Assembly (NCBI GenBank): GCA_037042185.1
Contig: JAXQJY010000031.1
Location: 744,001 to 808,000, forward strand
Direction: 5' to 3'
DNA: 64,000 bases
Source of the DNA: Sordariomycetes sp. S80-01Y
Lineage: Eukaryota > Ascomycota > Sordariomycetes
Below, in pieces: positions 44,794 through 58,495 of the stretch (positions within the stretch are counted from its first letter, which is position 1; each line of letters opens with the position of its first letter). The notes beneath the pieces are model-generated. The model did not search any database. It was not told the origin of the DNA and was given only the letters and a program-made list of their open reading frames with translations. The translations under genes were made by a program, and so were the position numbers.

Positions 44794-45663
44794 ATGAGCC
44801 AGAAGCGACTCATCAACCTTCTTGAGCTGCCACCCGAGATCCTCGCCCAAATCCTCGGCCCCTTCCTCACGGTCCGGCCGGGTACGTCAATACTTCTTCT
44901 GGATCCTGGTATCGCCAACTCATCCAGAAAACGTGAGGCTCAGCGATGTCAAAATAATAACGATGCAGAAGACGATGAAGGCACAACACTCGGGCCACCA
45001 AGCGTCTTCTTCGACAGCGTCCAAGTCCTCAATATCCTGCTCATCCATCCCATCACCTATGCCCTGAGCATCCCCATCCTATATTCCCCAAATCACGTCT
45101 TTGTCTTGGACACGACGGGACGCAACCATGCTGGCGCCAAGGATATGTTTGCAGACCTCCGCATGGAATCAGAAAACTCTCTGGAGCCCATTCATGACCT
45201 AGTGACGGACGGGAACATCCTCAAAAACTGGATTTTTCTCCGCAACATAAATTCCCTCAGGCTCAACATCGATCGCTTACGAGGCTGGATGCCAGATCAT
45301 ATCATCCCATTTCTTCAGAGAATGATTCTACGCGGGTCTCTGAAGCATCTCCACGTGCACATCGACATGCAGCAGAGGACTGACTCCCGTAGGACGCCGT
45401 CCAAGTCCGGATGGGCGGCCATCGCTGAGAAGCTCGCAGAAGGCCAGCCGCTGAGATCGTTCGTGGAGTTGCTGAGGGATCCGGATCTGGCGAGCGCGCG
45501 AATGACTGTGAGCGCAGAGCACGATGAGGCTTGGTGTGAGTATCATGGAGATCGCGGCTTGAGTTCATGCCAGCATTCAGGGTTAGTGGAGGCTCACCCA
45601 ACTGACGGTGTTGATATTGAGTGGTGGAGGCTGCCTCTGAGGGAGGCTCCGCAAGCCGACTGA
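44794..45663 (+). CDS. F-box-like protein (289 aa)
   Basis: A single exon of 289 residues starts at AAAATGAGC. The N-terminus RLINLLELPPEILAQILGPF fits the LP-x-E-I-L-x-x-I-L core of an F-box. The rest resembles the many orphan F-box/2EXR-like proteins of filamentous fungi: LLIHPITYALSIPILYSPNH, a conserved-looking NILKNWIFLRNINSLRLNID and a helical region LRGSLKHLHVHIDMQ. No leucine-rich repeats or WD repeats are clear. A role as a ubiquitin-ligase adaptor is possible. Fast-evolving genes of this type are common in accessory regions. Confidence 0.7.
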   Translation: MSQKRLINLLELPPEILAQILGPFLTVRPGTSILLLDPGIANSSRKREAQRCQNNNDAEDDEGTTLGPPSVFFDSVQVLNILLIHPITYALSIPILYSPNHVFVLDTTGRNHAGAKDMFADLRMESENSLEPIHDLVTDGNILKNWIFLRNINSLRLNIDRLRGWMPDHIIPFLQRMILRGSLKHLHVHIDMQQRTDSRRTPSKSGWAAIAEKLAEGQPLRSFVELLRDPDLASARMTVSAEHDEAWCEYHGDRGLSSCQHSGLVEAHPTDGVDIEWWRLPLREAPQAD

Positions 45664-46738
45664 GACTTTGAACGAGTAATCGTTCGGCGAGAGCAATCGA
45701 CTCGTTACGTGGGTTTCAGACGATGTCCTTTTTGAAAGGCCTCTCGAGGTATGCGACGCCGAAGTGCACATTCTATCGCGATGCGTATATGCTGTCTTCA
45801 TGACGATCATTCTGGAAAAATTGGCCAGCATGTCTACGTGAGAGACTTGCATAGGTTGTAGTAGAAAGGCCAGGGCGCACCTATCAACAGTTACCCAAGA
45901 TAACCGAGATGCAGCCAGTAAGCTGCTGCTCATGAGTTGGCGTAGCACTGTCGAGAGCGAGAAAGATCCGCAAATCGTCACCTCTCGCTTTCCCCTTCAC
46001 AACATTCAAGGTCTTGATGGAGATTCGGAACGAAAATATCTTTAGGAACAATTAGTTCTAAACCCTATGGCAACGACCAGAGCCATCTCGCAGTTATCAA
46101 ACTTCCGTGGAGCTCTATAATGAGCTTGCTGCCAGAATACATATGAACTTCCAAGACAAGCTGCAGTATCCACGCTTCCAGAATACGTCTATGAATCCAG
46201 GATACCATCCAAGCACAGAAGTAGAATGACACTATTCATTTAGATGTTCCAGTGAGCTTCCTTCCGCATCATCCAAACATGTAGCCCACAACCGTCAGGG
46301 CGTACAACATTATCGCCTCTCAATCCGCTCACTTCATCTAAGATAGAATCAGCTCGCACAGCTCTGCGCGGCCCTTGCATCCGTTCTCATCCCGCCATTT
46401 GAAACGCTTCTGATGGAGAGGCGCGCTCTAACGTAGCTCTCACCGCCTCGTCGGCACACAGGGGCTTGATACGCTTCCGCCACGAAAGCACGCATTCAGA
46501 ACGGCCGGTAGCTGCAGACAGCCACACGAAATCCCCCCCTGTGGACAGCTGCCAACCGCCCCGGAGGTCTCAGCCTCAGGTTACAAGCTGTGTAACACGG
46601 ATGCTTCTATTTCCCCCTCCACTTGAGACTCCGCTTGCCTTTCCTTCTTCCTCTCGTGCTCAATCACACTTGATCCTCGCTATTAGCAAACTCTACAGCG
46701 ACTCATCTCTCACAAGCTCAAACAACACATCCATCAAC
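45664..46738. other. Intergenic: 3' flank of the F-box-like gene and promoter of the 86-aa gene
   Basis: About 1.07 kb. The last 150 bases are a strongly pyrimidine-rich leader. No other gene is supported. Confidence 0.45.
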
Positions 46739-47114
46739 ATGCCTGACGATTACTCCTACAAGTCCTCCGGGACCAACAGCCAGGTGAGCATCCCTCTTAG
46801 CTGACATACCGCCTGACGCGAAGCTGACGTGGATCAGGGCAACCACTACTGCGCCCGTGACTACGGCTCCAGCGCGTCCAACTCTAATAGCTACCACTAC
46901 TCCAACTCGTAAGTACTCACCAGCCGACGAAACATCGGGACGATTCGATTCAGGTAGCTGACCTTCCAGTGACGGCTCCTACTACTACTCGAACCCGAGC
47001 GGCAGCACGTACTACAACAACGGCAACGGTGGCTCCACGTACACTAGTTCCGATGGTAGCACCACTCGCTCCTCCGGCTATGGAGGCAACAGCGGTGGCA
47101 GCGGCAAGAAGTAA
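46739..47114 (+). CDS. Ser/Tyr/Asn/Gly-rich small fungal protein (86 aa)
   Basis: Three small exons (46739-46783, 46838-46908, 46970-47114) with 54- and 61-nt introns give 86 residues. The start is MPDDYSYKSSGTNSQ, then GNHYCARDYGSSASNSNSYH, YSNSDGSYYYSNPSGSTYY and a GGS-rich end with GKK. Frame is kept across both splices, and the exon structure of this tiny gene is convincing. Similar SYKSSGTNSQGNHY proteins occur widely in filamentous ascomycetes, from memory, without known function. The low-complexity aromatic/polar composition resembles prion-like, condensate-forming sequences. There is no signal peptide. Confidence 0.8.
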
Positions 47115-48756
47115 GCTGCTCAAGAGCCTCGACAGGTTCCATCGTTGGAGAGAAGTTGATGGGAAGGCAATTGCAGGGTTCAGTTTCGGGGAAGTGTTCT
47201 CATGATCAAGCATCTCACAGATCCCACGAATTCATACATTCTTTGACCTGATACCAGCCCGCATGCTTCACTATACCAGTCCACCTTAACCCATAAGTCT
47301 TCCGTGCACGCAACCGACGCCAAAAAAATACCGTCAAACCCCAGAGTGAAAGATCTCTTGGTATGATACGTTCGTGTGATACCCGCTGATGTTGGCCAAT
47401 CAGCCTCAATGGTAACTTGCCGCAAGGCGATGCAGAAAGCATCTTCTCCAAGAAGAGAGTATAGCAACTATGGACTTTTGAACCGTGACCTAGCATAGGT
47501 GGGCCAATTCCACATCTGCCAGCGAGAAAAGAGGGGGTTTATCGGGGCTTATGACGGAGCGCTTTGGTACTTTATTGAGTGGTTACTAGAGAGCTTGAGG
47601 GTGTCGAAGGAGAACGGGATCCGTGTAGTTGGGAACCTCCTGGACATCAAGATAAACATACCTCGAGATTGCGACTCAATATCCTCACATCATAAGAGTC
47701 ATCACACATCGAATACGCCCTTGAACAGCAAGGTGAACACCCCCGAGATTGCGACTCGATATTCTCACGTCCTACCAGCCATCACACATCGAGTATATTC
47801 CTAAACATTAAGATGAGCACACATGGGGATTACGACTCAATATTATCATAACACCAGAGCCAACACACATCTAAGATACCCCTCAACATCTTATAAACAT
47901 TCTATGAACACACATCGAGATTACGACTTGATATTCTCGTAAAAGCAGAGCCAACACATATCCAATATACCCCTTAGCATCTTATAAACATGCTGTAAAC
48001 ACACATCAAGATTATGACTTAATATTCTCACAACACCAGAGTCAACACACATCCAATGTACCCCTGTCGAATCTTAAGTAAACAAGCGTATGGATGATAG
48101 TGATCATTCGTCCATCCTGTGGTAGATGTGCTGCCCACGCTAGATGTAGGTGTCCTTCTGCAAGGACTTAGGAGATCAATGTCCAGAGGTTTGTATCTCA
48201 AGTGATGAGTTCCGCGACAAATGGCGTCCAATGGGGTGTTGGAAGATGATGGTAATCAAGACCACCAAAGCGTCAGTGACGGCACGAACACACTACACCA
48301 TGCGAACGGCTCCAAGTGCGGGACATGCATCATCCCAGAATTAGACGTTGGTGCGCGAACCAGGATGTTAAGTCATATGTTCCATTCTACCTCGTCTATG
48401 CTAACTCACGAGCTACCCTTGCCCGCGCCATGCGATGGACGCCGTCCAACCCCTCCTCAACCATCACCACCAGCTTCCCTCGAGTCATCATAATCATCCG
48501 TCATGTTCCATTGTATAGCCAGGGCGTCGTAGATGGACCAATCTGTTTGGAGATTGATGCGGCAGAAGAAACGCAGAAAGAAAAGTTCCAACGTGAAAAA
48601 GGGAAAAAAAGATCATGAACACTTTTAAATGCGCGTGCCGGTTTCAAGAACGCCTTTTTGGGTTACAGCGGCTTTGAATACCGACCGCCCATTGTCATCA
48701 TCATCCATTTTGAGAGTCCACTCCGCGCTGCCGAGTCTTCGTCATTCAGAACGCAC
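47115..48756. other. Intergenic with minisatellite, between the 86-aa gene and SSB
   Basis: About 1.6 kb containing the tandem array described separately (47.65-48.07 kb) and the 3' flank of SSB. No gene is supported. Confidence 0.5.
47655..48065. repeat. Minisatellite, five units of about 80-91 bp
   Basis: Five imperfect direct repeats share GAGATTRCGACTYRATATTCTC followed by CAACACACATC and TATACCCC-like words. The GATT landmarks lie at 47667, 47747, 47828, 47919 and 48010, so spacing shifts from 80-81 to 91 bp through an insertion shared by the last units. Divergence between units is moderate. Confidence 0.85.
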
Positions 48757-50921
<2,165 letters not shown>

Positions 50922-52190
50922 CTTGAAGGATTTGAGGTGAATTGAAGGGAATTAGAGTGGTTGAATGGAGGAGAGGTGGGAGGGGAGAGGAGGTTGAAAA
51001 GTCCAGCAAAGAAAGATTCTCTCGACGTGGGGTGGGACGAGCAAAAGTGGGGCCAACTTTTCAGTGGTCGGTGTGAGAATTTCAGTTTCTTCCTCCGGTC
51101 CCTTAGCCGCTCACCAAATTTTTGGAGGGACTCGACTTTTTTTTTTCGTTTGGTGGGTCACGATGCGATTCGTGCTGGACCATCCGCGCTAGTCCGCTTA
51201 TGGACCAATCCGCCTCACAGGCTTCACTTCTGCTCCGCAAGGGACTTTCTCAAGCATTCACCGCCCGCTCTAATGGTCAAATGCTGGGGGGCAATAAGTT
51301 ATGGCAGAATCGCAACTGTGCTCGACCTCGGCCAATGCGGGGAGGCATCAGATGCAGGGCCGCGGTGTGAGACGCATGGAGAAGCCCGAACTTGCGCGGC
51401 TCCCTTGTGATCAAGACGCCATATCGATAAGAGATAAGGCCCAAAGCTGGCCCTTCTTGGATTTGCGAGAGGCGCAAACACTCAACCCTCGACCTGAACC
51501 TATGCTAAACCCATACTGAACCCATACTAAACACCAACCTAAACACCACCCTGAACCTATACCAAGCCTATACTGAACATCACCCTGAACATCTCGCAGA
51601 CCATCTCATAGAAATCATACTACACATCACACTGAACCACATATTGGACATCAGGCTGCACTCCACACTGAACAGCGCGCTCAGCTTTCGTAAGGTCACT
51701 CGGCTGATCGCGAGATCCTACGGCCGACATGCATGTTCGGGGTCCGGGGCATTAAATCAAGGTTGAGTGAGTATCACCGATCCCGACAGTCCGGCCGCTT
51801 CTCCGGTCGAAGCCAACTGTGGCATTAGTCAAGCGTAGGCAATTTGTCTAGCGTGGCTTCAGCTACACTTCAAACCACGCGAATGGAGAGTGGGTTGTGC
51901 AGACCGACAACGTTATGTTAGAAATGCAACGTTCGACACCAGAAGTTGATGCAACACTTGATTGGATCGTGTGGCTCTGGAATGTCGGCTGCCCATCCAC
52001 CATATGTGAGAATAACGTCACCGGCTTCGGTGTTGCGGTGCTGCCAACGAGCCCCGCCCATGGCAACTCAAATGGATATAAACATGCCCCGGCCCAGCCT
52101 GCAGCATTGAAAATAAAGGTGTGAACTTGCTTGACTTTGGAACGCGTAGTCTTGATCAACCGATACTCAACCCACTCTAAACCCACGAAA
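50922..52190. promoter_or_regulatory. Divergent region between SSB and the SDR gene
   Basis: About 1.27 kb. It holds the SSB leader, with CTTCAA-rich words on the minus strand, and a degenerate short-period tract near 51.48-51.66 kb. No clear heat-shock element (inverted nGAAn triplets) was found near SSB, consistent with Ssb genes being tied to translation rather than heat. Confidence 0.45.
51478..51665 (+). repeat. Degenerate short-period tract (CTGAACC/CATACTAAACACC words)
   Basis: Words such as CTGAACCYATACTRAACAYC recur about every 11-24 bases over nearly 190 bases and decay to the right. This looks like an old microsatellite-type expansion. The unit is not a canonical telomere repeat. 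Confidence 0.55.
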
Positions 52191-53346
52191 ATGACTCTGA
52201 AGATCTTCCTGACCGGCGCGACTGGTGAGAGACCGCACACGCTGCCGTGCATGACTGAGAGCTGATCATGGCAGGCTACATTGGTGGCACCGCGCATGCC
52301 TACCTGGCCAAGGCTCACCCGGAATATGCTTTCACGTTGCTGGTTCGCGATGAGGCCAAGGCAAAACTTATCCAGGACAAGTATCCGCACACCAAGTTCA
52401 TCTTCGGCACACTCGATGATGAGGATTTGGTAGCGGAGGCGGCTGCGAAGGCTGATGTCGTAGTCCGTAAGTCTTCTCAAGTGAAGAGGGTCGTCAATGA
52501 GGCTGATGCAAAAAAGATACTGCGGACTCGTCCGACAACGTGCCTGGGGCGAACGCCATCGCCAAGGGTATCGCCAAGGGCCATTCGAGCGACAAGCCAG
52601 GCTACTGGATTCACACTTCCGGAACCTCTATCCTCACCTGGTACGACAGCCGAAACCAGCGATATGGCGAGGCTCCGCTACCCGAGCAAAAGTACCACGA
52701 TATCGACGACATCGACCGTCTAGTCACCCTCCCTGATGATGCTCACCATCGCAACGTCGACAAGATCGTCCAGAATGCCATTTCATATGCCGTCAAGCTT
52801 GCCATCCTTTGCCCTCCAACCATTTACGGCAAGGGATCAGGCGTCGTCAGCACCCGCAGTATGCAGGTACCGGACATGGTGAGCGGCACACTGGAGAAGG
52901 GATTCGCACCTATTGTTGGGGCTGGAAAGACTGAGTGGGACAATGTGCACGTCGATGACCTTGGCGACCTGTTTGTCAGGCTCGTTGAAGCTACGCAAGA
53001 CCCGTCCAAGAACACCAATCCCGAGATTTTTGGCCTTCACGGATACTTCTTCGCTGAAGGTGGCACGCACAAATGGTCTGATGTTGCCAAGTGGATCGCC
53101 GAGGAGGCAAGCAAGCAGGGCTACCTGCCGGAGCCGCTGACCAAGTCGGTCACTCAACGAGAGGTCGAGCTAATGGACGGCGCTGCAAACCCATCGTGGG
53201 GACAGAACTCGAAGGGCGTAGGCCAGAGGGCGAGTAAGTATCTGGGCTGGAAGGCGACAGGGAAGTCGCTCCAGGAGGAAATCCCTGCTATGGTCACCTC
53301 GGAAGCAGAGAGGCGAGGTCTGGCCCCTCATGAGAAGAAAGCCTGA
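52191..53346 (+). CDS. Atypical short-chain dehydrogenase/NAD-dependent epimerase-like protein (351 aa)
   Basis: Three exons (52191-52224, 52275-52466, 52517-53346) with 50-nt introns give 351 residues. The start MTLKIFLTGATGYIGGTAHA contains the dinucleotide-binding GxxGxxG, split by the first intron. FGTLDDEDLVAEAAAKADVV and the conserved VHTADSSDNVPGANAIAKGI fit extended/atypical SDRs. LAILCPPTIYGKGSG matches the post-active-site strand, and WDNVHVDDLGDLFVRLVEA is the usual downstream block. A classical Tyr-x-x-x-Lys pair is not obvious. Relatives reduce or isomerise small metabolites; substrate is unknown. It is divergent from SSB, with the NLR gene 540 bases downstream on the same strand. 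Confidence 0.86.
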
Positions 53347-53886
53347 GGATGAGACGAATTGGGGCTTACGAGTCAGGGAAAGATCGGTAGTTGAACGTAA
53401 TGGACGTTGAGTAACAACTCGAGAGAAGAAGTTAGATATCAAATGATGTCTGCTTCCAGCAAGGCAGAATGTTGGGCATCCCATTTGCGCACCATTTTGC
53501 TTTTGTCATCAAGCCCAGTTGACCGGAACATCGTCGACATCACGTGCAACCGTGCTTTCCACCTTCCTTCATCCGAGTCCACGACCTAAGGTATCAAATC
53601 TGCCACAATCACTCTCTCTACCTTATTCAATGCATCCGCATCTCAAAGCCGAGATCCCTTTCTGATTGCTCTTGTTCGCTGGTCGACCACATCACAATAC
53701 TCCAGTGCGGCACTGCGCCTGCGCCTCATGCAATGTCAACCTGCACCATGACTGCGGATGCAGTCGGATTGGCTAAGCGCCTGCGACATGGGCTCAACTC
53801 AGCCTCACGAGGCGGCCTGCCCCTCGCGAGATATATGAGGCGCCGGGGGCCGTGTGCGAAATACCTGCATTTGTTTCTGCTTTTCA
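53347..53886. promoter_or_regulatory. Upstream region of the NLR gene
   Basis: 540 bases with 3' flank of the SDR gene and the NLR leader. Nothing else was recognised. Confidence 0.4.
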
Positions 53887-56800
53887 ATGGCGTCAGATAC
53901 GGAAGTTGAGGAGCGTCATGGGCTCTTCAGGCTTCACCCTCCAACAGGAGCTTACGGACGAGCCGACTGCGATGTCGAGTGAGTATCTCCGATAGCTGTG
54001 AGGGGAGATCAGTCCGCTAACCACTTCAGTATCGTCGCTATTCATGGACTCAGTGGCCACCCTTTCAAGACATGGACCGATAAGAAGGACCACCTCTGGC
54101 TGCGCGACTCGCTACCGGAGCACGTTCCTCGTAGTCGGATCATGACGTATGGCTACGACTCGGCATTGAAGTGGTCAAAATCGCGAATGACTTTGATCGA
54201 CTTTGCTGAGGACCTCCTGTTGCGGCTTAAGAATTCGCGTGAAGGGCCGTCGGAGCAGAGGCGACCTCTGATTTTCGTTTGCCATAGCTTAGGAGGAGTG
54301 GTGCTTAAGCAGGCATTGGTAATGGCATCCCTGTACGATGAGTACACCGACATCGCTTCGAGCACGTCAGGTATTGCCTTCTTTGGTACACCTCATCGCG
54401 GATCTCGGACGGCAGACCCAGCAAAGATCCTATCCCGGATCGCCAATGTACCGACTTTTGGCGCTGCGATCAGGAGTGACCTTCTGGACACATTGCAGGT
54501 CAAGTCACGGGAGCTGGACAGCCTCAGCCGGCTGTTCCGCCCCATTATATCCCGCGTATCTGTCGTGTCCTTCTACGAGCAGGAGCCAATCGCGGGAAGG
54601 CTGGTAAGATTCTATAACTTCCCTGATCAACCGAGCTGGCGGAGTGATGCCCTGTCGGCGTCTCATTTGTAGCGAATACTGACGTTGTATTGCAGATTGT
54701 AGAGCCATTTTCCGCGGTGCTGGGCTTGCCGAACGAAAGGGCTATACCAATCAACGCCGATCACCGCAAAATCACGAGGTTCTCGCCGCGACACCCAAAC
54801 ACCTACTTGCCGGTATGGTCTTCTATCAAGGAGTTAGTGGACAGTAGGTCTCCCATCCATTAGTTTGCGCACGCGCTGATGTTTCCCAGAGTCACTCCTT
54901 CCGTCCGTAGGAGAGTACGAAGAACTCCTAGAAACGCTGTTTTGCATTGACTACAAGATTGCGCAACTTAGACCAAGCCAGCCCCACAGCGGTACTTGCA
55001 ATTGGATTTTCGAGCACCAGGCTTTCCGAGGCTGGATCGATTCACCCGAGTCAGCGTTTCTTCTTCTTTCAGGACCGGCAGGCTGCGGTAAGACCGTACT
55101 CACCCGGTACATCGTTGAGGAGGTGCTCGCTGGGCGGCAGATTTTTGAAGACTCCAGCTCCACCAATCTGTGCGCCAGCTTCTTCTGTTCTTGGAACGAT
55201 CAAGCCATAGCAACTGAAGAGGCAATCCTGCGGTCTCTACTACATCAGTTACTACAGCTTAATCCTTCAGCTCAGCTCTTGGTCCGAAACTGTCTCCTCA
55301 AGCGGACTACATTTCGAGAAGTCTACGACATGGACACAGACAGGCTGTGGAAGGCACTTTGGGATGTAGTCTCCATGGACTCTATGAGGCACGCCATGAT
55401 CTGCATCGACGCCATCGAGGAACTAGACCCAATGGTGTGTGACAAGCTCATTTCTGGATTACACAGTCTTGTCAAGCGTTTCAACGAGGGAAACAAGCGC
55501 AGTCAGCGTAAGCTTAGAGTTCTGCTTTCGAGCCGGCCTAACAGCAATTATGCCGCGCGATATCGGTATCTGCGGGTGTTTCAAATACCGAAAAACCAGA
55601 TCGAGAACGATATTCGGGCTTACCTTAACCACCGAGTCTCGAATCTCGCTTTTATCAACGACCAGTTCGATGCCGCGATTTCGGAAGGTGGCGGCGAAGA
55701 TATCGTAAACAAAATAGCATCGAGGGCGGATGGGATGTTCATGTGGGCGAGAGTTGCTTGGGAAGACTTCTCCCGGGGCTACTTCTGGGACGCCGCAGTT
55801 ATTGCGAGGAAGCTTGGCGAGTTGGAACTCATGCCCTCTGGCCTTAACTCTCTTTACGACAAGACACTGGACCGTGTTCCGCTTGAGTGGCGCAAGGACA
55901 TGTGGTCGGTTTTCTCGACTTTGGTGATAGCAAAACGACCATTGTCGGCAGCAGAGCTTGGCGAGGCAGTCGCAGTTGCCTCTTCAAATAGCTCCCAGAT
56001 ACTCGATCCGGTGAAAGTAACGCCTTATAAGGGGCTGGACGACTTTGCTGAAAAGCAGCTTTCAGACTTCATCAAGACACACGAGGATGGAACGATCACG
56101 CTCTCGCATGGATCAGTCAGAGAGTATCTACTGCACAGAGCGAAAATGGACAAACCTGGCTTGCTCGAGCGAGCTGAAGCGTCTATGATTCGCGCCTGTC
56201 TGGGTTACATCAAATTCTTTGATCAAGTGCAGGCGCAGAATGGTAAGTCGTGTAATCACCCTATACTTTGACTTTCTGACTGGAACCATAGATGTGAAAC
56301 AAAAGCCAGATGAGCTGCCATTGATGTCGTATGCCTTCAATTCGTGCCTAGCGCACCTCTCTTCACTGCCTGCAAACGACCCATTGTGGCTGGAGTTTGC
56401 CGACACATCCTCCTCAAGTTACTACACAGAAAGATCCTCACCTATGCACTCTATCCTGAAAAGAGCCTTTCACTGGCCAAACGACATATCCACAGCCCAA
56501 TGCAAAGAACTAGTAAAGGCCTTCTGCAGGGGCGGGTACGACATCAACAAGGCCAGCGATCCCAGGCGCCGTGGTGCCATCCTGAACACCTGCTACACGA
56601 ATGTCAAGGACTTCCGCGAAGATAGTCGTGGATGGGAAGGCTACAATGAGATTCTGCCGCTCTTGATTAGCCTCGGAGCGGACGTCAATCTCTACCCGGA
56701 GGGCGGAGTCTCAAACATCAAATTGGCGATACTGTGCGGAAACCAGCAAATCTACGACAGTGTTGTGAAGCAGCCGAATTTTGACCCTCACATCGTCGAT

Positions 56801-58495
56801 TCGGATCAGCGTACGGTACTGCATCACGTTATCGGCCTAGGGCGAACACAATGGGCTCTACAGTTTCTCGACAGAACCGATATAGATGTGAATGCACAAG
56901 ACGCCTCGGGCTCGACGCCTCTCCACATGGCAGTTCGCACGGAGAAGCTCGAAGTTGTCAAGAGGCTGCTTTCGACGTACGGCATCCGAGTAGATTTGAC
57001 AGACCTGGACGGCAAGACGCCTCTCACGCTAGCTACCTACTGGGGTCTGAAAACGATCGCTCTGACGTTTATCGAGCAGTCACAGGCATTTCCCCTGCCC
57101 CAGAAAGATGCTGTGCACGCTCTGGTTCTGTCTGCGCGCCATGGTGACAGAGACTTGGTCGAGGTCCTGTTGACTAAGACGCGGTACAAGGGCCTCAGCT
57201 TTCATATGGACGTGTCAGGGAGGACGTTGATTCACCTAGCAGCGATGGAAAATTGGAGTGACATCCTGAAGAGGTGCCTTGATCGAGCAGACGACATCAA
57301 CGTCAATGCTATAGACCACTCCGGGGGGACAGCCTTGCACTACGCAGCCAAGCTTGGGTGCACCGAGAGCTGCAATGTTCTTCTCGACGCAGGAGCAAGC
57401 GCTCGACTGCAAAACCGCATGGGGCGCACAGCGCCGCAGGAGGCGGCTGACGCCGGTTATAACGACACACTCCTCGCTCTGGTTCGCCGAGCTGACCAGC
57501 TCGATGTGAACCAGCGTGACCATCTAGGACGCAATCTGTTGCACTGGGCTGCGACATTCGACTGCCCTAATGTCATGCGAATCCTGTGCGACATCCCCGG
57601 CGCGGAGCTCACCCGACGCGACAACCAAGGGAAGATGCCCATTGATTATGCTTGGGTGTGCCAGTGTCCCGTGGTGGGAAAGATCCTTTCACAGGCTCTA
57701 GTCAAGCGATTTCCCGATGCTCCGAAACGATCCTACAACTGGGATGAAGCTTACGACAATGCTGAGCCTCCGCCGATCATGCGTGCGACGCCTTCCAGGC
57801 CAGTCAAATTGTCAGCACAAGAGCGGCGCCAGCAGGCTCAGATTGCGGAACGTGAGGCTCGTTGGCGGATTGGCTGCTGGGAATTGGCGCTGATCAAGCC
57901 TCCTTCATACGAACCCATGAATGCGAATGTCCCAACCGCGGATGGTTCCGACGGCGCACCTCATCGACCAAGGGATTCAGAACGCCAAAGTCCAGCTTCA
58001 GGTCATTCCTCCAACAAGCGCCATGACCCCAGCAACCCAAGAAGTGCCTACGATGAGTACGATTCCGATCCAAGGGAGCCCCGCACGGCGCCGTACGACC
58101 CGACCTACGCTCAACCCGGAACGCAATATCAACCGCCTCCTCCCGGGCCGGGCTATGGGCGTGCTGATTCTTATTATACCGAGAAAGACAGCAGAGACAC
58201 CCCCAGATCACGCTCTGGACATAGTCCCGATCCATCTGGTTTCTATCGAAGCAGACATTCGCCCAGGCCGCCCCCCTCGCCAGAGCCCACGCACTACAAC
58301 GCTCACAGGTATGAGGATACTCTGCGCCCGTCGCCACACGACCAGCAACCGCCGGAAGGTGACCCTCGCTATTTCTACGAGAATACGCGCCAACCATCAC
58401 CTGTCGGCAGAGCGCACGGGTCTTCTAAAAAGTCACAGCCAAAGAGGCGGCCATATGACGAAAAAAAGTACAGGGAAGGGAAGCGGTCGCGGTGA
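53887..58495 (+). CDS. NOD-like receptor: SesB-like alpha/beta hydrolase, NACHT, ankyrin repeats (1456 aa)
   Basis: Five exons (53887-53978, 54030-54603, 54696-54843, 54890-56242, 56292-58495) keep frame and give 1456 residues. Domain 1 (about 31-250) is a SesB/PGAP1-like hydrolase: VAIHGLSGHPFKTW, nucleophile Ser117 in FVCHSLGGVVLKQAL, FFGTPHRGS and the candidate catalytic His245 in INADHRKITRFS. The NACHT NTPase follows with Walker A LSGPAGCGKT (Lys339), Walker B MICIDAIEELD (Asp445) and LLSSRP. A winged-helix-like segment with KRPLSAAELGEAVAVASS comes next. Ankyrin repeats span about 850-1200 (GSTPLHMAVRTEKLEVVKRL, GGTALHYAAKLGCTESCNVL). The tail of about 240 residues is disordered, rich in Pro, Asp, Arg and Tyr. 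Fungal proteins of this layout act in non-self recognition or regulated cell death; the trigger is unknown. All key motifs look intact. Confidence 0.92.

Noticed and set aside
51540-51665. Interstitial telomere-like repeat
   Set aside because: ACCCTGAAC words recall CCCTAA but no true TTAGGG/CCCTAA run exists. It is better described as a degenerate short-period tract.
51863-52480. Minus-strand 205-codon frame overlapping the start of the SDR gene
   Set aside because: Overlaps convincing plus-strand exons and has no family features.
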